A stretch of DNA of 64,000 nucleotides from Advenella sp. FME57 (GTDB lineage: Bacteria; Pseudomonadota; Gammaproteobacteria; Burkholderiales; Burkholderiaceae_B): positions 124,001-188,000 of the forward strand of contig NZ_JABUXU010000010.1 in assembly GCF_014897675.1 (NCBI RefSeq), given 5' to 3'. Shown here in pieces: positions 8,285 to 19,200 of the stretch; the stretch's first letter is position 1, and every line of letters begins with the position of its first letter. A model generated the notes under the pieces. The model worked only from the letters and a program-made list of their open reading frames with translations. It had not been told where the DNA came from and made no database searches. The position numbers were made by a program, and so were the translations under genes.

Positions 8285-9187
8285 ATGGACCGCTTTGATG
8301 CGATGCAGCTGTTTATCCGGATCGTGGAGCTGGGCAGCTTTACCGAAGCGGCGGGGGCGCTGAATCTGCCGCGTGCCACTGCCACGCATGCCATCAAGCA
8401 GCTGGAAAAGCGCCTGGGCGCGCGATTGCTGGATCGCACCACGCGGCAGGTTGCCCCCACGCTGGATGGTCAGGCCTTCTATGAACGCAGCAAACGGGTG
8501 CTGGCCGAACTGGAAGATGCCGAGACTTCGCTGAGCACGCATGTGACTGATCCCCACGGGACGTTGCGACTGGATTTGCACGGGGCGCATGCGACCATGA
8601 TCATCCTGCCGCGCATCGCGCAGTTTCGTGAGCGCTATCCGAATATCGATGTGGTTATCAGTAGCGGTGACCGGTTGGTGCATCTGGTCAGGGAAGGGAT
8701 CGACTGCGTGGTGCGCGCAGGCCAGCCCCGCGACTCGTCACTGGTGGTCCGCAAACTGGCGGATATGGAGCAGATTATCTGCGCCAGCCCCGAATATTTG
8801 TCCCGCTACGGCACGCCCGCACACCCGGGGGAATTGGCGCAGCATCAGGCTATTGGTTTTTTCTCGCGCGGCAACGACAGTCGCTACCCCTTTTCGGTCA
8901 TGATGGATGGGCAGGAGACACAGTTCGAGGCCAGTGGCTGGATGTCCGTGAGTGATGCCGAATGCTACACCAGCGCTGCCCTTGCCGGTTGCGGGCTGAT
9001 CCAGGTGCCGCGTTTTCGGTTGCAGGAGCATCTGCAGGCGGGCAGGCTGGTGCAGGTGCTGGCCGGCTGGCCGTGTCCGGCTCTGCCGGTGTGCGCGCTT
9101 TATCCGTTTCATCGTCAGTTGTCGCCGCGGGTTCGGGTTTTTATTGATTGGGCGCGCGACCTATATAGTGAAAAATTCGGCGTCTGA
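8285..9187 (+). CDS. LysR-family transcriptional regulator
   Basis: Regulator of 300 residues. The N-terminal winged helix-turn-helix is clear (IRIVELGSFTEAAGALNLPR then ATATHAIKQLEKRLGARLLD); residues 90-300 form the effector-binding domain. ATG at 8285 follows a GGAG ribosome binding site. It belongs to the CrgA/DsdC-like LysR subgroup common in proteobacteria. It is divergent from the SDR-DUF1097-DoxX operon, its most likely target. No other gene follows on the plus strand until apbC. Confidence 0.92.
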   Translation: MDRFDAMQLFIRIVELGSFTEAAGALNLPRATATHAIKQLEKRLGARLLDRTTRQVAPTLDGQAFYERSKRVLAELEDAETSLSTHVTDPHGTLRLDLHGAHATMIILPRIAQFRERYPNIDVVISSGDRLVHLVREGIDCVVRAGQPRDSSLVVRKLADMEQIICASPEYLSRYGTPAHPGELAQHQAIGFFSRGNDSRYPFSVMMDGQETQFEASGWMSVSDAECYTSAALAGCGLIQVPRFRLQEHLQAGRLVQVLAGWPCPALPVCALYPFHRQLSPRVRVFIDWARDLYSEKFGV

Positions 9188-9340
9188 ACGGCTTGCCGCA
9201 TCGATGATGCGGCAGAGGTTCGCTGCAAGCCGGGGCTTCAGGATTGCGGGCATCAGGGTCCCGGACCGGCGAGGGCGTATATGACGGATGCAATGGGCGG
9301 TTGGGGCGCCGGCCTGGCCGCCTGGCGCCAGGTTGCTCGC

Positions 9341-9420
9341 TATTTATGCGTTTATCGGAATCTGTTTAATGATCGGAATCCATGCATTGATCGAGATCGA
9401 TGCAATGACAGGCATCCATG
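9341..9420. repeat. Degenerate 18-bp tandem repeat, block 1
   Basis: Successive units TGTTTAATGATCGGAATC, CATGCATTGATCGAGATC, GATGCAATGACAGGCATC and the start of CATGCAATGGCC are spaced exactly 18 bases; a diverged unit ending TTATCGGAATC precedes them. The approximate consensus is CATGCAATGATCGGAATC. Read on the minus strand they give a six-residue pattern (CMDACH, CIDLDQ, CMDSDH). Too irregular and spacer-free to be a CRISPR array. Confidence 0.65.
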
Positions 9421-9441
9421 CAATGGCCCACTGCGTGCAAT

Positions 9442-9470
9442 AAAAAAACCCTGTCAGTGACAAGGGTTTT
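9442..9470 (-). terminator. Rho-independent terminator (minus strand)
   Basis: Arms AAAACCCT (9445-9452) and AGGGTTTT (9463-9470) pair, with an inner GTC/GAC extension around a three-base loop. On the minus strand the stem runs directly into a T tract. It lies about 190 bases past the end of the small membrane protein gene at 9656 and probably ends that transcript. Confidence 0.75.
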
Positions 9471-9527
9471 GGATTTGCTGCGTGTGGCATGCCGTTCGGC
9501 TTGTTGGCTCGCCTGTGTTTGTTCGTA

Positions 9528-9632
9528 TGACAAGTGTCGTTCAAGTGATAAAGGCTGTTCAACCGATATATGCTTTTCAACTGGCAAAAGTGCTGTTCAA
9601 TGACAAGCGACATTCAAACGACAAGCTCTGTC
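9528..9632. repeat. Degenerate 18-19-bp tandem repeat, block 2
   Basis: Five to six units with a shared TTCAA end: TGACAAGTGTCGTTCAAG, TGATAAAGGCTGTTCAACC, GATATATGCTTTTCAACT, GGCAAAAGTGCTGTTCAA, TGACAAGCGACATTCAAAC and a partial GACAAGCTCTGTC. The spacing is 18-19 bases. The period matches block 1, but the sequence differs. Read on the minus strand the units give hexapeptides such as VEKHIS, VEQPLS, LERHLS. Confidence 0.65.
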
Positions 9633-9655
9633 ATAGCACGCCACTATGCCAGCGT

Positions 9656-9943
9656 TTACTTTATTTCCCGTATTTCCACATCTGTGACATCGGGCTTGCG
9701 CGAGAAATTGCCGGGCTTTTTGAATTTTTCAGAAAATTCAGTATGGGTCTGGCGGGCGCGGGTTGAGGTTGTTTTCCAGTATTCGCGGGCGACGAACGGT
9801 TTGCCGCGCACCTTCGCAATAATATAGAACAACCCCACTGCGATGGCCGCAGAAACCAGGAACACAGCGGCCATGACAAGGCCTGCAATGGTGATGACAC
9901 CAAATAGCAGCGCTTTGAAAAACCGGTCCAGAAAATTGTTCAT
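9656..9943 (-). CDS. Small membrane protein of unknown function
   Basis: 95-residue protein. Residues 9-45 form one long or two short hydrophobic helices (LLFGVITIAGLVMAAVFLVS and AIAVGLFYIIAKV), followed by a charged tail rich in Lys, Arg and Glu, so it is probably anchored in the inner membrane with a cytoplasmic tail. An AAGGA ribosome binding site precedes ATG at 9943, with slightly long spacing. It stands alone between the repeat region and apbC on the opposite strand. I do not recognise a characterised family. Confidence 0.7.
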   Translation of the reverse strand: MNNFLDRFFKALLFGVITIAGLVMAAVFLVSAAIAVGLFYIIAKVRGKPFVAREYWKTTSTRARQTHTEFSEKFKKPGNFSRKPDVTDVEIREIK

Positions 9944-10345
9944 AGGGGGTCAGATCCTTGTAAGTGGGAAGAGCCAATAAGCGTCAGTTACTGCTTATTG
10001 TACACAAGCAATTGATTTTGCTTGATTTGTTTTGTCTATAGTAGGGCTTTTTCAGGGAAATTCAAGGGCAGCTCGCACGCGGATGTGCCAAAAGATTTCA
10101 AAAAGTGGTTACGGCTGAAACACCGCTGGGCTGTCACGTGGGCGGGACATCATAAAAACCGCCGGCAGGGCGGCGATTGCGTGATGATTGTGTGGCGATT
10201 TTCGTCTTTGCAGCCACAAGCGGCAGGCGGCGCGCCATAGGGAAGATATCCCTGCTCCACACAGATTTTAACAATGTACGAGCCCATTAAACGTTATCAT
10301 TAAGGTCATTACGTCCCTAAATAGTATCAATTGCAGCGAGTTGAA
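9944..10345. other. Intergenic region upstream of apbC
   Basis: About 400 bases without a supported gene; it should contain the promoters of the small membrane protein (minus) and apbC (plus). The 100 bases before apbC are AT-rich. A small GC hairpin (CCGCC, five-base loop, GGCGG, 10159-10173) is followed on the minus strand by five T, resembling a short terminator, although no minus-strand gene lies upstream of it. A 72-codon open frame at 10022-10240 has no ribosome binding site or recognisable sequence and is not called. Confidence 0.5.
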
Positions 10346-11440
10346 ATGAGTCTGTCGTCAAAAGCCCTTTTGGATGCGTTACGGTCTGTGGTAGACCCGG
10401 TCACCGGTATGCCGGTGGTCCCGACGCTCAAGGAGTCCGATATCACGCTTTCCGAAACGGGAGCAACGGTTCGCGTAGAGCCCGGGTATGTGACCAGCGC
10501 CGAAGCAAAGACCGCCTTGACCGAACAACTGGAGGCAGCAGCCAGACAAGCCGGCGCGGCGCAACTGACGCTGCAGTTCAGTGATACGGTGCGGGCGCAT
10601 GCCGTGCAAAGCGGGCTCAAGCCCATTGCCTCGGTCAAAAATATTATTGCGGTGGCCTCGGGCAAGGGCGGTGTCGGCAAGAGCACCACCAGCGCCAATC
10701 TGGCGATTGCACTGGCGCAAAGCGGCGCGCGCGTTGGCATTCTGGACGCGGACATCTACGGCCCCAGCCAGCCCCTGATCATGGGCGTATCGGGCAAACC
10801 GGTATCCAATGACGGCAAAACCATGGAGCCCCTGCGCGCACACGGTATCACGGTCAATTCCATCGGCTTTCTGATCGAGGCCGATTCTCCGGCCATCTGG
10901 CGCGGCCCCATGGTCACGCAGGCGTTAGAGCAACTGCTGCGCCAGACCAACTGGCCCGATCTTGATTATCTGATTGTCGATATGCCGCCGGGCACGGGCG
11001 ATATTGCCCTGACGCTCGCGCAAAAGGTACCGGTGGTGGGCGCCATTATCGTGACCACGCCACAGGACATTGCGCTGATTGACGCCCGCAAGGGCTTGCG
11101 CATGTTCGAGAAAATGAATATTCCGATTCTGGGTATCGTCGAAAACATGGCGATGCACATTTGCTCGCACTGCGGTCATGCCGAAGCCATTTTTGGCGAG
11201 GACGGCGGCAAGCACATGGCCCAGGAGCTGGACGTTCCCTGGCTGGGCGCCTTGCCACTGGCAAAAAGTATTCGCGAACAGACCGATGCGGGTACGCCCA
11301 CGGTTGCCAGCGACCCCGCCAGCGAGGCGGCAGAGCTTTATCGCGAACTGGCCAGGCGTGTGGCCATGGCGGTGGCAGCCTTGCCAAGGGATATGGCTGG
11401 TCGCTTCCCCTCTGTGGTTGTTGAAAATCTGAAGAAATAA
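10346..11440 (+). CDS. apbC: Iron-sulfur cluster carrier protein ApbC (Mrp/Nbp35 family P-loop ATPase)
   Basis: Cytoplasmic scaffold/carrier ATPase that binds and passes on 4Fe-4S clusters; about 364 residues. The N-terminal 100 residues form a MIP18/DUF59-like domain. The deviant Walker A GKGGVGKST is near residues 109-117, and the cluster-binding CxxC (ICSHCG) is near residue 275. ATG at 10346 is preferred to a TTG 15 bases upstream. It lies 17 bases before tamA and may share its transcript. In relatives apbC is next to metG and dcd; here dcd is close but metG has been displaced. Confidence 0.95.
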   Translation: MSLSSKALLDALRSVVDPVTGMPVVPTLKESDITLSETGATVRVEPGYVTSAEAKTALTEQLEAAARQAGAAQLTLQFSDTVRAHAVQSGLKPIASVKNIIAVASGKGGVGKSTTSANLAIALAQSGARVGILDADIYGPSQPLIMGVSGKPVSNDGKTMEPLRAHGITVNSIGFLIEADSPAIWRGPMVTQALEQLLRQTNWPDLDYLIVDMPPGTGDIALTLAQKVPVVGAIIVTTPQDIALIDARKGLRMFEKMNIPILGIVENMAMHICSHCGHAEAIFGEDGGKHMAQELDVPWLGALPLAKSIREQTDAGTPTVASDPASEAAELYRELARRVAMAVAALPRDMAGRFPSVVVENLKK

Positions 11441-11457
11441 AAGCGCTGAACGGACCA

Positions 11458-13239
11458 ATGCGATTGAACAAGGCTTGTTTTCTTACAACGATTTTATTGT
11501 TGGCCGGTGTTGGTCAGGTTTCGGCGCAAAAACCCGAAGTGATTATCGATCCCAGCGGGCTTGGTCCTGAATCGCTGGATGCAGTAAACAAGGGTATTTC
11601 AGCTGTGGTCCGCATGGCCGACGACCAGGACTCGGGCGAAGCCGACCGGATCCGACGCAAGGGCCGCGAAGCGGTGATGTCCGCCTTGGCGACCCGTGGT
11701 TATTTTGCGCCCGACGTCACGCTGGAAGTGGGTGAAGACGTGGGCGGCGAAACCTGGGATATTTCCATTGATCCGGGCAAGGTCTCTCAGGTCAAATCGG
11801 TCACTAATAATTTTACTGGCAGTATTGCCACGCCACGCTTTAATGATCGCGTATCACAGTTGCGCAAGGACTGGGGCCTGCCGGTAGGCAAGGATTTCCT
11901 GAACGAGCAGTGGAGCAATGCCAAGTCGAGCATGCTCGAGGGCGTGGCCGCCAATGATTTTTACCTGGCCCGCATGACGCATTCGCAGGCGGTGGTCAAT
12001 CCCGAAACGGCGAGCGTGGATACCGAGACCACGGTCGACAGCGGTCCGGCAGTCACGCTGGGCCATACCGAAGTGGTGGGCTTGCGGCGTGTGCCCGACA
12101 GCCTGATCCGTCGCTATATCAAATACACGCCGGGCCAGCGCTTTTCTCAGGAACAACTGGATACCTGGCAGCAGCAGATTCAGTCTACCAATTTCTTTCG
12201 CGGCGCGTTCGTTACCCTGAAAAAACCACCGGGCGATGAGGTCTATGCGCAGGACGCGGTCGAGCTGCCGGTCGCCGTGCGGGTGGCGGAAGGGCCGGCT
12301 CGTTCGTTGGCCGGTTCATTGGGGATAGACGATTCGGTGGGGCCGGGCGCCGAGATCCTGTACAAGCAGAATGTGGTGTTCGGCCAGCCGCTGATCATGG
12401 AAACCGGCGCCGCAGTGAATCCCAAGCTGCAGCGCGCCTATATGGATTTTCATTTGCCGCCCAATCTGGATGGCAGCAAGGATAGCGTCGGGGTGATGTT
12501 CCGTCATTCCGATATCCAGGATGAAGATGTGATGCGCTATGCCGTGGGCTGGAAACGCAAGCTGGAGTTCAAGCTGGATGCAGCCAGCCGGGTTGATTAT
12601 GAATCGAACTGGGGTGTGCTGGCGGCCTACGACTCGGTCAAGCGCGAGGGCCAGGAGCGTTATCGCCTGCCATCGATGGTGGCCACCTGGGATTTCCTGC
12701 GTCGCGATGTCGACAACAAATATGATCCCCGTGAAGGCAATCTGATTGCGCTGGGTCTGGGCGCAGGCGTGACGCTGGATAAAGGCGAGCCTTTCAGTCG
12801 GGTCGGGTTGCGTGCGCAGCAGTGGTGGCCGATAGGCCGGCGCGATGTCTTTACCATGCGCGGCGAAGTGGGACAGGTATTCGGTTCCAGCGGCATGCGC
12901 ATTCCGGATGACTTTGGCTATCGTACCGGCGGCGCGCGTTCCATTCGTGGCTATAAATACAATGATATCGGTAAAAGCGCCGGCGATGCGGTCGTGGGTG
13001 ACCGCTCACTGGCGGTGGTGAGCGTTGAATATATGCGTTACTTTGACGACCGTTTTGGCATGGGCGTGTTTATTGATGCCGGTGATGCAGCAGAGTCGTT
13101 CAATAAAATGAAGTTGCATGTGGGTTATGGCGTGGGGGCAAGAATCAAGACCCCGGCCGGTCCGCTATTTCTGGACCTGGCCTATGGCCAGCGTGATCGC
13201 AGCATACGGTTGCACTTTTCATTGGGAGTGGCATTCTGA
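11458..13239 (+). CDS. tamA: TamA, outer-membrane BamA-family assembly factor
   Basis: Outer-membrane subunit of the translocation and assembly module that helps insert some beta-barrel proteins. Length 593 residues, close to the usual 580. A signal peptide (LNKACFLTTILLLAGVGQV, cut after SAQ) is followed by about three POTRA domains to residue 270, then a 16-strand Omp85 barrel. The conserved lid motif region GGARSIRGYKYN is near residue 490, and the protein ends with an aromatic beta-strand (HFSLGVAF) as expected for barrel insertion. The stop codon overlaps the tamB start by one base (TGATG), so tamA and tamB are coupled. Confidence 0.95.
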   Translation: MRLNKACFLTTILLLAGVGQVSAQKPEVIIDPSGLGPESLDAVNKGISAVVRMADDQDSGEADRIRRKGREAVMSALATRGYFAPDVTLEVGEDVGGETWDISIDPGKVSQVKSVTNNFTGSIATPRFNDRVSQLRKDWGLPVGKDFLNEQWSNAKSSMLEGVAANDFYLARMTHSQAVVNPETASVDTETTVDSGPAVTLGHTEVVGLRRVPDSLIRRYIKYTPGQRFSQEQLDTWQQQIQSTNFFRGAFVTLKKPPGDEVYAQDAVELPVAVRVAEGPARSLAGSLGIDDSVGPGAEILYKQNVVFGQPLIMETGAAVNPKLQRAYMDFHLPPNLDGSKDSVGVMFRHSDIQDEDVMRYAVGWKRKLEFKLDAASRVDYESNWGVLAAYDSVKREGQERYRLPSMVATWDFLRRDVDNKYDPREGNLIALGLGAGVTLDKGEPFSRVGLRAQQWWPIGRRDVFTMRGEVGQVFGSSGMRIPDDFGYRTGGARSIRGYKYNDIGKSAGDAVVGDRSLAVVSVEYMRYFDDRFGMGVFIDAGDAAESFNKMKLHVGYGVGARIKTPAGPLFLDLAYGQRDRSIRLHFSLGVAF

Positions 13240-16200
13240 TGAAAATGAAATATTTGCGCTGGTATCTTCGCTGGAAACCTATCGTTCTGACGATCTTGAT
13301 TGGGCTGTGCGCTTTTGTGTTCTGGTTCATGGGCACTAATCCGGGCAGCCGCTGGCTGCTCAATACCGTAATCAGCCAGGTGGGCGGTGAACTGCATAAT
13401 GTGCGCGGCACCTTATGGAGCGGGATCGAGCTGGAGCGGCTGCTGATCGATACGCCCGAAATCAAGATTACCGGCAGGCAGGCTGTACTGAAAGTGGACT
13501 GGCTCAAGCTGTTCAAGCGCACCTTGCGTGTACAGCAGATGAGTGTGGCCGATCTGGACGTCAAGCTGCTGCCGCTGGAGACAACTGAACCGGCGCCGGA
13601 CGAGGCCAAGCCATTTGAAATGCCGGGTATTCCGGTTGGCATACAGGTGGATCGGCTGGACGTAGGCGACTTTGCGCTGCTGATGCCCGATGGCTCGGGA
13701 CTGCCCGTGGGACTGAGCAATTTCAGTCTGACCGATTTGCTGATCATTGATCAGCATGCAAAAGGCACGCTCAAAAGCGTGCATGTCTCGCATCCGCAGA
13801 CCGAGGCCGATCTGAACGGTACGCTGGAAGTGGAATCCATCAAAAGCCCGTATCCCATGAAGCTGGATCTGAATGCGAAACTGGCGACGCAAAACAAACA
13901 GTCGCCGGTATGCCTGAGCCAGTTCGTGCAGATTGGCAGCGTGCTGACCGGCGCGCTGCAGCAGCGTGATTGCACATTTGATCTGCACACGCAGGTGGCC
14001 GGCGATCTGGAAAAACTGGGCGTGGCCATGCAGGGCAGCGGCCAGGGCGCGCAAGTGGATGCGTCGTTGAATCTGGGCGTGATGGGCGGCGGTATTCCAT
14101 TGAACCAGGCCGATGTGAACATCAAGCTGGGCGACGCCTCGGGCCTGCAGTTCAAGCTGGAAAAAAAGGAAAAACAGGGCGCAGCAGAGTCGGACCGCAT
14201 TGCCGGTTCCTTTGCCAGCCAGCGGCTCACGCTCAAGGGGCAGCAAGGGACGGCCGATTCCGTGTTGACTACCGATATGACATTTGTGGCAGATGTTCTG
14301 GGTCTGTCCAATGTGCAGGGATTGCAACTGAAAGGCACGGTCGATAGCGAGAGTCGCCTGCAGGGCAAACCGCTGGCCGCCGACCTGGATATCGATATTG
14401 ATTCGCAGGGCGTCCTGACGCAACGCCGGATTGTTGATGGCGAGCAAATGGCTCAGGCCGTTGCCGACAACATCAAGGCCGCAGCAGCACGCAAGGCGCA
14501 GCAGGAAGGCAAAACCGTTACCACAGCGACAGGCGAGGATGCACTTCAGAAGGCGCAGCAAACTGCAGCAAACACAGATGCAATACAGGCGGCGACCACA
14601 CAGGTGGATCTGAACCGCCTGAATATTCGCAAGGCAGATATCGATCTGCAACTGGGTGAAAACAGTATCACGACATCGGGCAGCTTCGGGCAGCAGGAAA
14701 GTGTGCTGCGCTTAAGCGTTGATGCGCCCAAACTGGGCCAACTAGTCGATGGCGTCAATGGCACTGCCAAGCTCTCTGGCACGCTGGCCGGCACGATTGC
14801 CGAGCATGCGCTCGATATCAGCGGCAAGGTCAACCAGGGCGATGCGAAAACCCTGGGCAAGGCGCCGGCCGATCTGTCGGCAACCATTAACGGGAAGTGG
14901 CACAGGTTGGCAGACGGTATTGACGGTTGGGAAGGCGAGTTGGCCACACTGAACCTGGTGCATGCTGGCGTGCGCGTGCGCCAGCGCGACGCCTTGCCCC
15001 TGTTGTTCAGCCCGAATGCGACCGGAGTGCAGAACGTATGGGCGGCGGGGCCTGGCGCGCTGGGCCTGACCCTGCCCGGCGGGTCTGAAGCGCAATTTAA
15101 GCTGGACAAGGCCAGTGGCAATGCCCTGGGCGTGACAACAGCGGGATCGTTTGTCAACCTGACGATCAGCGACAGGTTGATGGACGAGATCACCAGGATG
15201 ACGGCCGCTGGCGATGCGCAGCCGGCAAATGCAACGGCAGCAGCAAGCGACAAGGCAGCCCAGGCTACCGCTGCCAAGGCGCTGACGCAAAAAACGGCCG
15301 GTAGCTTTCCGGATATTGTGTTTGATGGCGACTGGAAGATTGCCACGGAAAATGGCCTGCAGGGAACGGTCAATGTGCGGCGTACGGCAGGCGATCGCTT
15401 CGTGCCGCTGGTGCAGAAGATTCCGCTGGATTTCGAAACGCTGAGCATCAACCTGAATGAAACGCGCCAGGATGAAAAAAATTCGGTACTGACCATCGCC
15501 GCGCAGGGGCAGGGCCCGCGGTCCAGCCTGGATACCAAACTGAATCTGGCTATGGCAAATGTGATTCCGTTGCGTGATGGCAAGTTGCAGCTGGCATTGA
15601 CCGATGGCGCTGCAGTCAACGCAGATTTTGAAACCATCGCCGGCGTCAGTGAAGGGACTGATCGCCTGACCGCCAAGGTCGGCTTGCAGGCGCTGAATTT
15701 GCAGGCACTCTCGGCGGGCGCCACACCGGCCTCGCTGCTTAACGGCACCGTGACGCTGGTTGCCGATACGCTGCCGGGTAAGCGTGAAATCGCCGATGTG
15801 GACCTGGATGCAAAATTGGCCCAGGGCAGCACATGGAACGGCAAACCGCTGGCCGGCACAATTGGCAGCAAGGTGCACCTGGCAGGCATTTTCGATAAGC
15901 AGCCGGAACAGGAGCAGGTCGATCGCAGCATCAAGCCGAATCTGGACAAGCTGCAGGTGAGCGACACCGATGTGGACCTGACGCTGGGCAATAACCGAAT
16001 CACTGCGCATGGCGGCTTCGGGCAGGATGCCAGTCAGCTGTATCTGGACGTTAACGCACCGGCGCTGGCCAATTTCTGGCCGTCCTTGCCGGGTAGCGCG
16101 CTGGTCAATGCGGTGGTGGATGGTCGCGTGACCAATCATCGCGCGCAGCTTTACGGCATGTATGCGCAGGCGCCCAGCAGCGCGCTGGGCAAGGCGCCGG

Positions 16201-19200
16201 TGGTGTTCGGCCTGAATATCCAGGGTGCCTGGAACAAAGTGGAAGGCGGCCAGGAAGGCTGGGTGGGTGTGCTGCAAGACTTGAATTTGCGTCATACCGA
16301 GTTGCGTTTGCAGCAGCAAAGCCCGATGTCGTTGTCGTTCCTGCCTGACGATGGGCAGCATCCCATGCAGTGGGCAACCACCGCCTCCCGGTTTTTGCTG
16401 GATCTGCCAGAGAACCGCAGTGCGCAGATTCTGCCCGGCGAGTCTGGCGGTAACGGCAGCCAATGGCAGACCAAAGGACAGATCAAGGATCTGGTCATCA
16501 ATCCGCAATACTTGATGAATCTGCAAAAAGCATTTGTAGCCGAAGACCCGGCGGCAGCACGGGCAGCCACGCAGGCAGCGACCAAGGCGCTGGCGCAGGC
16601 CACGGCCAGCAACAAAAAAGCAGAGAGTGCTGCCCGGGACGGTGGCAAACGCGCGGCAGCCAACACCGTGGCCGACAAGGACATCACGCTTGATGCGGAC
16701 TGGGATCTGGCTTTCAACCAGATGCTGACCGGCTCGGCGCATATTATGCGCACCGACGGAACGGGCGTGTTGCCTTTCAAGACACCGGTGCCGCTTGATT
16801 TTGACACGATTGCATTTGACATTGAGCCGCAGCAAACGCCGCAGGTGCAGGACGGCTACGTCGTAACGGCCAGCGCCACCGGGGAAAAATCACATCTGAA
16901 TGCGGATGTAAAACTGGATATGGCAACGCCATTGCTGCTACGTGATGCCAAGGCGGATCTTGCCCTGCGTGATGGCGCGACAATGACGCTGGAGGCGCTG
17001 GTCTCGCCCAAGGGCGGACAGGACGAGTCAGACCGCATTCATGTGCGTGTCAATTCCAAGGCGCTGCCGGTGAGCAAGCTGATGGCAGACAGTATTCCCA
17101 GGACCTTGCTCAGTACGGATCTGACGGCCGATGTCGATATGTTCTCGCCCACGGCCATCAAGTCGGCGACCATCAAGGGCCGTTTTGACAAGGGCAGCAT
17201 TTGGAACGACAAGCCGCTGGCCGGTTCTGTGGACCTGGCCGTGCGCGATCTGGCCGTGGGTGGGCAGGGCAGCGCCGGCATAGATTTGAATGCCTTCCAG
17301 GTGCCGGCGGCCAATATCGACCTGACGCTGGGCAGCAACAAAATACGCAGCAAAGGCGCTTTCGGCCAGGCCGACAGCGTGCTGACGCTGGACGTGGACG
17401 CACCGGCCTTATCTTCCTTCTGGCCCGGCCTGCCCGGCAGTGTCACCGTGGATGGCACCGTCAAGGGAATGGTCGCCAAACATGCGCTGGATCTGAAGGG
17501 CATGTTCTCCCAGGGCAAGTCCAGGGAGCTGGGCAAGGCCCCGGTCAATTTCCATGTGGCCGCAGATGGTACGTGGGACAAGAACGAACAGGGTGTACAA
17601 GGATGGCGCGGCACGCTCTCGACGCTGGATGTACAGCACGCGGGTATTTCCGTTGAGCAGGACAAGCCCTGGTCGCTGGCGTTTGCCCCCGCGGCGGAGG
17701 GCGGATTGCCGGCCTGGGAAGCCGGGCCATCGGCCATCAATATCGGCCTGCCGGGCAAGCACAGCATTGTGATCAATCAGGAGGGCACCACGGGTAGCAA
17801 CGGCAAGTGGCAGACCAAGGGCTCCATTCGCCGTTTTGTGCTCAGTCCGGCTTTCATTCGCGATATGCAGAAGCTGGTTGACCCGGCCGCAAAAGAAGCG
17901 CAAAACGCCAATACAGGTATTATCGACCGGCGCAAGCGCGCGCCGCAGGAAACCTCGCTGGTGCTCGATTTCGATTGGGATCTGGCCTTTGATGGGGCGC
18001 TTACCGGCAAGACCGCTTTGAAGCGGGTCAGTGGCGATTTCATGATTCCGGCGGCCACCCCGATTCCGCTGGGGCTGACCAATATGTTGGTGGGCGCCAA
18101 TTTCAACAAGACCGGCGCCACCACCAGCGCCGCCAACCTGAATCTGGCCTTTGATACGCAAAACAAAGGCAACCTGAAAGGGACGGGCGCCATCGCGTTC
18201 AACGGGCTGACGCCGAACCTGAATGGCGGCTCGAAAATGACCCTTAACGGCAACCTGGCCGATATCAGCTGGATGGGGCCGCTGACCGGCGATATGCTTG
18301 ATCTGGGCGGGGCCGTGGCGCTGAACGTGACCGCGCAATCGCGCGCCAATGGTCAGTGGACCACCAGCGGCAAAATTTCCGGTTCCAAAGTGAAGATCGT
18401 GGAAATCGACAACGGCATTCGCCTGCTCGATGGCACGCTGGAGGCCACCCTGCGCGACAACCAGGTGGTCATCAATACGCTGCGCTTCCCGTCGGTGATT
18501 CGCATCAAGGCCAATGAGTGGCGCACCAAGAAATGGATCGAGGACAATCCCCCCGCCCAGAACGGTTCACTGGGCATTACCGGCAAATGGAACCTGAATA
18601 CCAGCAAGGGCGATTTCCGGATCGTATTCGATCATTATCCGATCATTCAGCGCTCCGATCGTTTTGTGATGATCAGTGGCGATGTGGATATTAATGCGCC
18701 CCTGCCCAAGGTGGATATCAAGGGCAAGGTGACGGCCGATGCCGGTTGGGCCAGCGTGGATATTCTGGGCAGCGTGCCAGCCGTCGATGGCGATGTGATT
18801 GTGCTCAAGCCGGGCCAGACCAAGGTGGTCAAGGAAGAATCCCCTCTGGATCTGACACTGGATTTCACGGTGGACCTGGGCAAGCGCTTCTATATCGTGG
18901 GGTTGGGACTGGACTCCGGCCTGGTGGGGTCGCTGAACGTGATCCAGGAAAAGAACCAGCTGACCGGCGTGGGCGCCTTCCGCACACGCGGCGGGGCGAT
19001 CGAAGCCTATGGGCAGCGCTTGCAGATCCGCCGTGGTCGCATCACCTTCCAGGGTAACCTGGCCAACCCGATCCTGGATATCGAAGCCTTGCGCACTGGC
19101 CTGGATGTGGAGGCGGGGGTCAAGGTGGTGGGTACGGCCAGAAAGCCGAAGATCGACCTGGTGTCCTATCCCGATGTGAGCGAGGTGGAAAAACTGTCCT

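Larger units (their letters stand above)
9188..9655. other. Gene-free region with 18-bp-periodic degenerate repeats and a terminator
   Basis: About 468 bases without a convincing gene. It contains a minus-strand terminator at 9442-9470, flanked on both sides by degenerate tandem repeats with a period of 18-19 bases (9341-9420 and 9528-9632). Both strands show short open frames with six-residue periodicity caused by these repeats; they start with TTG or lack a ribosome binding site and are not called. Confidence 0.6.

Noticed and set aside
9341-9632. Possible CRISPR array
   Set aside because: Units are 18-19 bases, degenerate and directly adjacent without spacers; no cas genes in the window.
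10022-10240. 72-codon frame upstream of apbC
   Set aside because: No ribosome binding site, no similarity to known proteins, spans a GC hairpin.
14742-16835. Open frame of 697 codons on the minus strand within tamB
   Set aside because: It is antisense to a clear, full-length TamB; its composition (Arg, His, Gln and Cys rich) is that of a GC-rich shadow frame and no domain is recognisable.
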